Part shown: piece after piece, positions 6,030-6,514 of the stretch
Layout of the letters: each line of letters opens with the position of its first letter
Position numbering within the stretch: the first letter of the stretch is position 1
NCBI GenBank assembly: GCA_900318855.1
Contig: ONMG01000136.1
Span: 1 to 6,514 of the forward strand
Direction of reading: 5' to 3'
Source: an uncultured Prevotella sp.
Lineage (GTDB): Bacteria > Bacteroidota > Bacteroidia > Bacteroidales > Bacteroidaceae
Length of the DNA stretch: 6,514 nt
Made by a program: the position numbers and the translations under genes
Notes under the pieces: generated by a model
Told to the model about the DNA's origin: nothing
Databases searched by the model: none
The model's input: the letters and a program-made list of their open reading frames with translations, nothing else

Positions 6030-6514
6030 TCTTGTTTTGTTAGTTCTTTGTCCGTCTTCTTCCTGCCGTAGTCGGCGTCTACCTTCTGTCTCACCAGCAG
6101 TGTCACGAGTACAGTGGCCAGACAGCATATCATCACAATCCAGAAGAACCATTCGTAGCCCACAGCCTCTTGCAGATAGCCTGCGAACATACCCGGAATC
6201 ATCATGCTCAAGGCCATGAAGCCGGTGCAGATGGCATAGTGGGCCGTAGTGAATTCGCCTTCGGAGAAGTACATCATGTAGAGCATGTAGGCCGTGAACC
6301 CAAAGCCGTAGCCAAACTGCTCCACGGCCACGCAGAGGCTTATCACGGTGAGACTGGCAGGATGGACCATACTGAGATAGACGAATGTGGCGCAGGGCAG
6401 TGTCATGCATGCTGCCATGGGCCAGAGCGATTTCCTCAGTCCCCAGCGCGATGCCATGATGCCTCCGATGATGCCGCCCACAGTGAGAGCCGCCACGCCG
6501 ATGGTGCCGTAGAC
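6026..6514 (-). CDS. MFS permease, C-terminal part (MurT/AmpG-like sugar or muropeptide transporter)
   Basis: The last 162 codons are present and the frame is open to the right edge, so the start lies outside. The fragment holds about five hydrophobic segments (fragment residues about 1-21, 29-48, 54-80, 89-112 and 119-140), matching roughly helices 8-12 of a 12-helix MFS protein. A charged tail ending in KELTKQE follows. GGIMASRWGLRKS (15-27) resembles the MFS loop 8-9 motif, and EQFGYGFGFTAYMLYMMYF resembles AmpG-like permeases. Its stop codon overlaps the kinase start, making one operon with the kinase and murQ. The order transporter-kinase-etherase matches the MurNAc uptake cluster of T. 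forsythia, so import of MurNAc or a muropeptide across the inner membrane is the best guess. Without the N-terminal half, MurT cannot be separated from AmpG. Confidence 0.8.
   Translation of the reverse strand, partial: VYGTIGVAALTVGGIIGGIMASRWGLRKSLWPMAACMTLPCATFVYLSMVHPASLTVISLCVAVEQFGYGFGFTAYMLYMMYFSEGEFTTAHYAICTGFMALSMMIPGMFAGYLQEAVGYEWFFWIVMICCLATVLVTLLVRQKVDADYGRKKTDKELTKQE

Noticed and set aside
5196..6071. Plus-strand open frame of 291 codons opposite the kinase
   Set aside because: Antisense shadow of the kinase, whose ATPase motifs are intact.
6030..6410. N-terminal extension of the kinase frame through the permease gene
   Set aside because: The extra residues are an out-of-frame reading of the permease membrane segments; the kinase family starts at the DSGSTKTDW region, and the ATGA overlap explains the real start.
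6494..6496. GTG at 6496 as the permease start
   Set aside because: The frame stays open to the window edge with continuous hydrophobic sequence, and about seven helices are missing, so the gene begins outside.

Overview
The window looks like chromosomal DNA of a Bacteroidota bacterium, probably Bacteroidales and perhaps Prevotellaceae. Three things point that way. Two divergent promoters carry the Bacteroidetes-type TTG / TAnnTTTG elements. The left edge holds the N-terminus of the AAA-ATPase-like family that is abundant in Bacteroides and Prevotella. The right half holds a transporter-kinase-etherase set that matches the MurNAc salvage cluster murT-murK-murQ described in Tannerella forsythia. 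The taxon is inferred from gene content, not from a search.

Layout: (1) Positions 1-126, minus strand, carry the first 42 codons of an AAA-ATPase-like gene that runs off the left edge. (2) Positions 127-448 are a divergent intergenic region with one clear promoter per strand. Both promoters have TTG, a 20-nt spacer and TATATTTG. (3) Positions 449-4218, plus strand, hold three genes that are probably co-transcribed: a DusB-like tRNA-dihydrouridine synthase, an exported CE1-type esterase with an N-terminal E-set/CBM48-like domain, and an exported ADP-ribosylglycohydrolase-family protein with an extra C-terminal domain. The first gap is only 6 nt. The second is 65 nt and holds a hairpin. (4) Positions 4219-4341 hold a convergent terminator with a 14-bp stem, usable from both sides. 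Next to it are shorter repeats that could form a competing fold. (5) Positions 4342-6514, minus strand, hold the salvage operon read from right to left: the C-terminal part of an MFS permease (MurT/AmpG-like), a BadF/NagK-type sugar kinase (MurK-like) that overlaps it by 4 nt, and MurQ etherase.

The minus-strand operon makes a coherent pathway. The permease brings in MurNAc or a muropeptide sugar, the kinase makes MurNAc 6-phosphate, and MurQ cleaves the lactyl ether to GlcNAc 6-phosphate and D-lactate. The plus-strand group is functionally mixed: one cytoplasmic tRNA-modifying enzyme followed by two exported hydrolases with unknown substrates. I see no tRNA or rRNA gene, insertion sequence, CRISPR array or phage gene. 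The clearest less-studied element is the exported ADP-ribosylglycohydrolase homologue. Nothing in the window amounts to a demonstrable new system.
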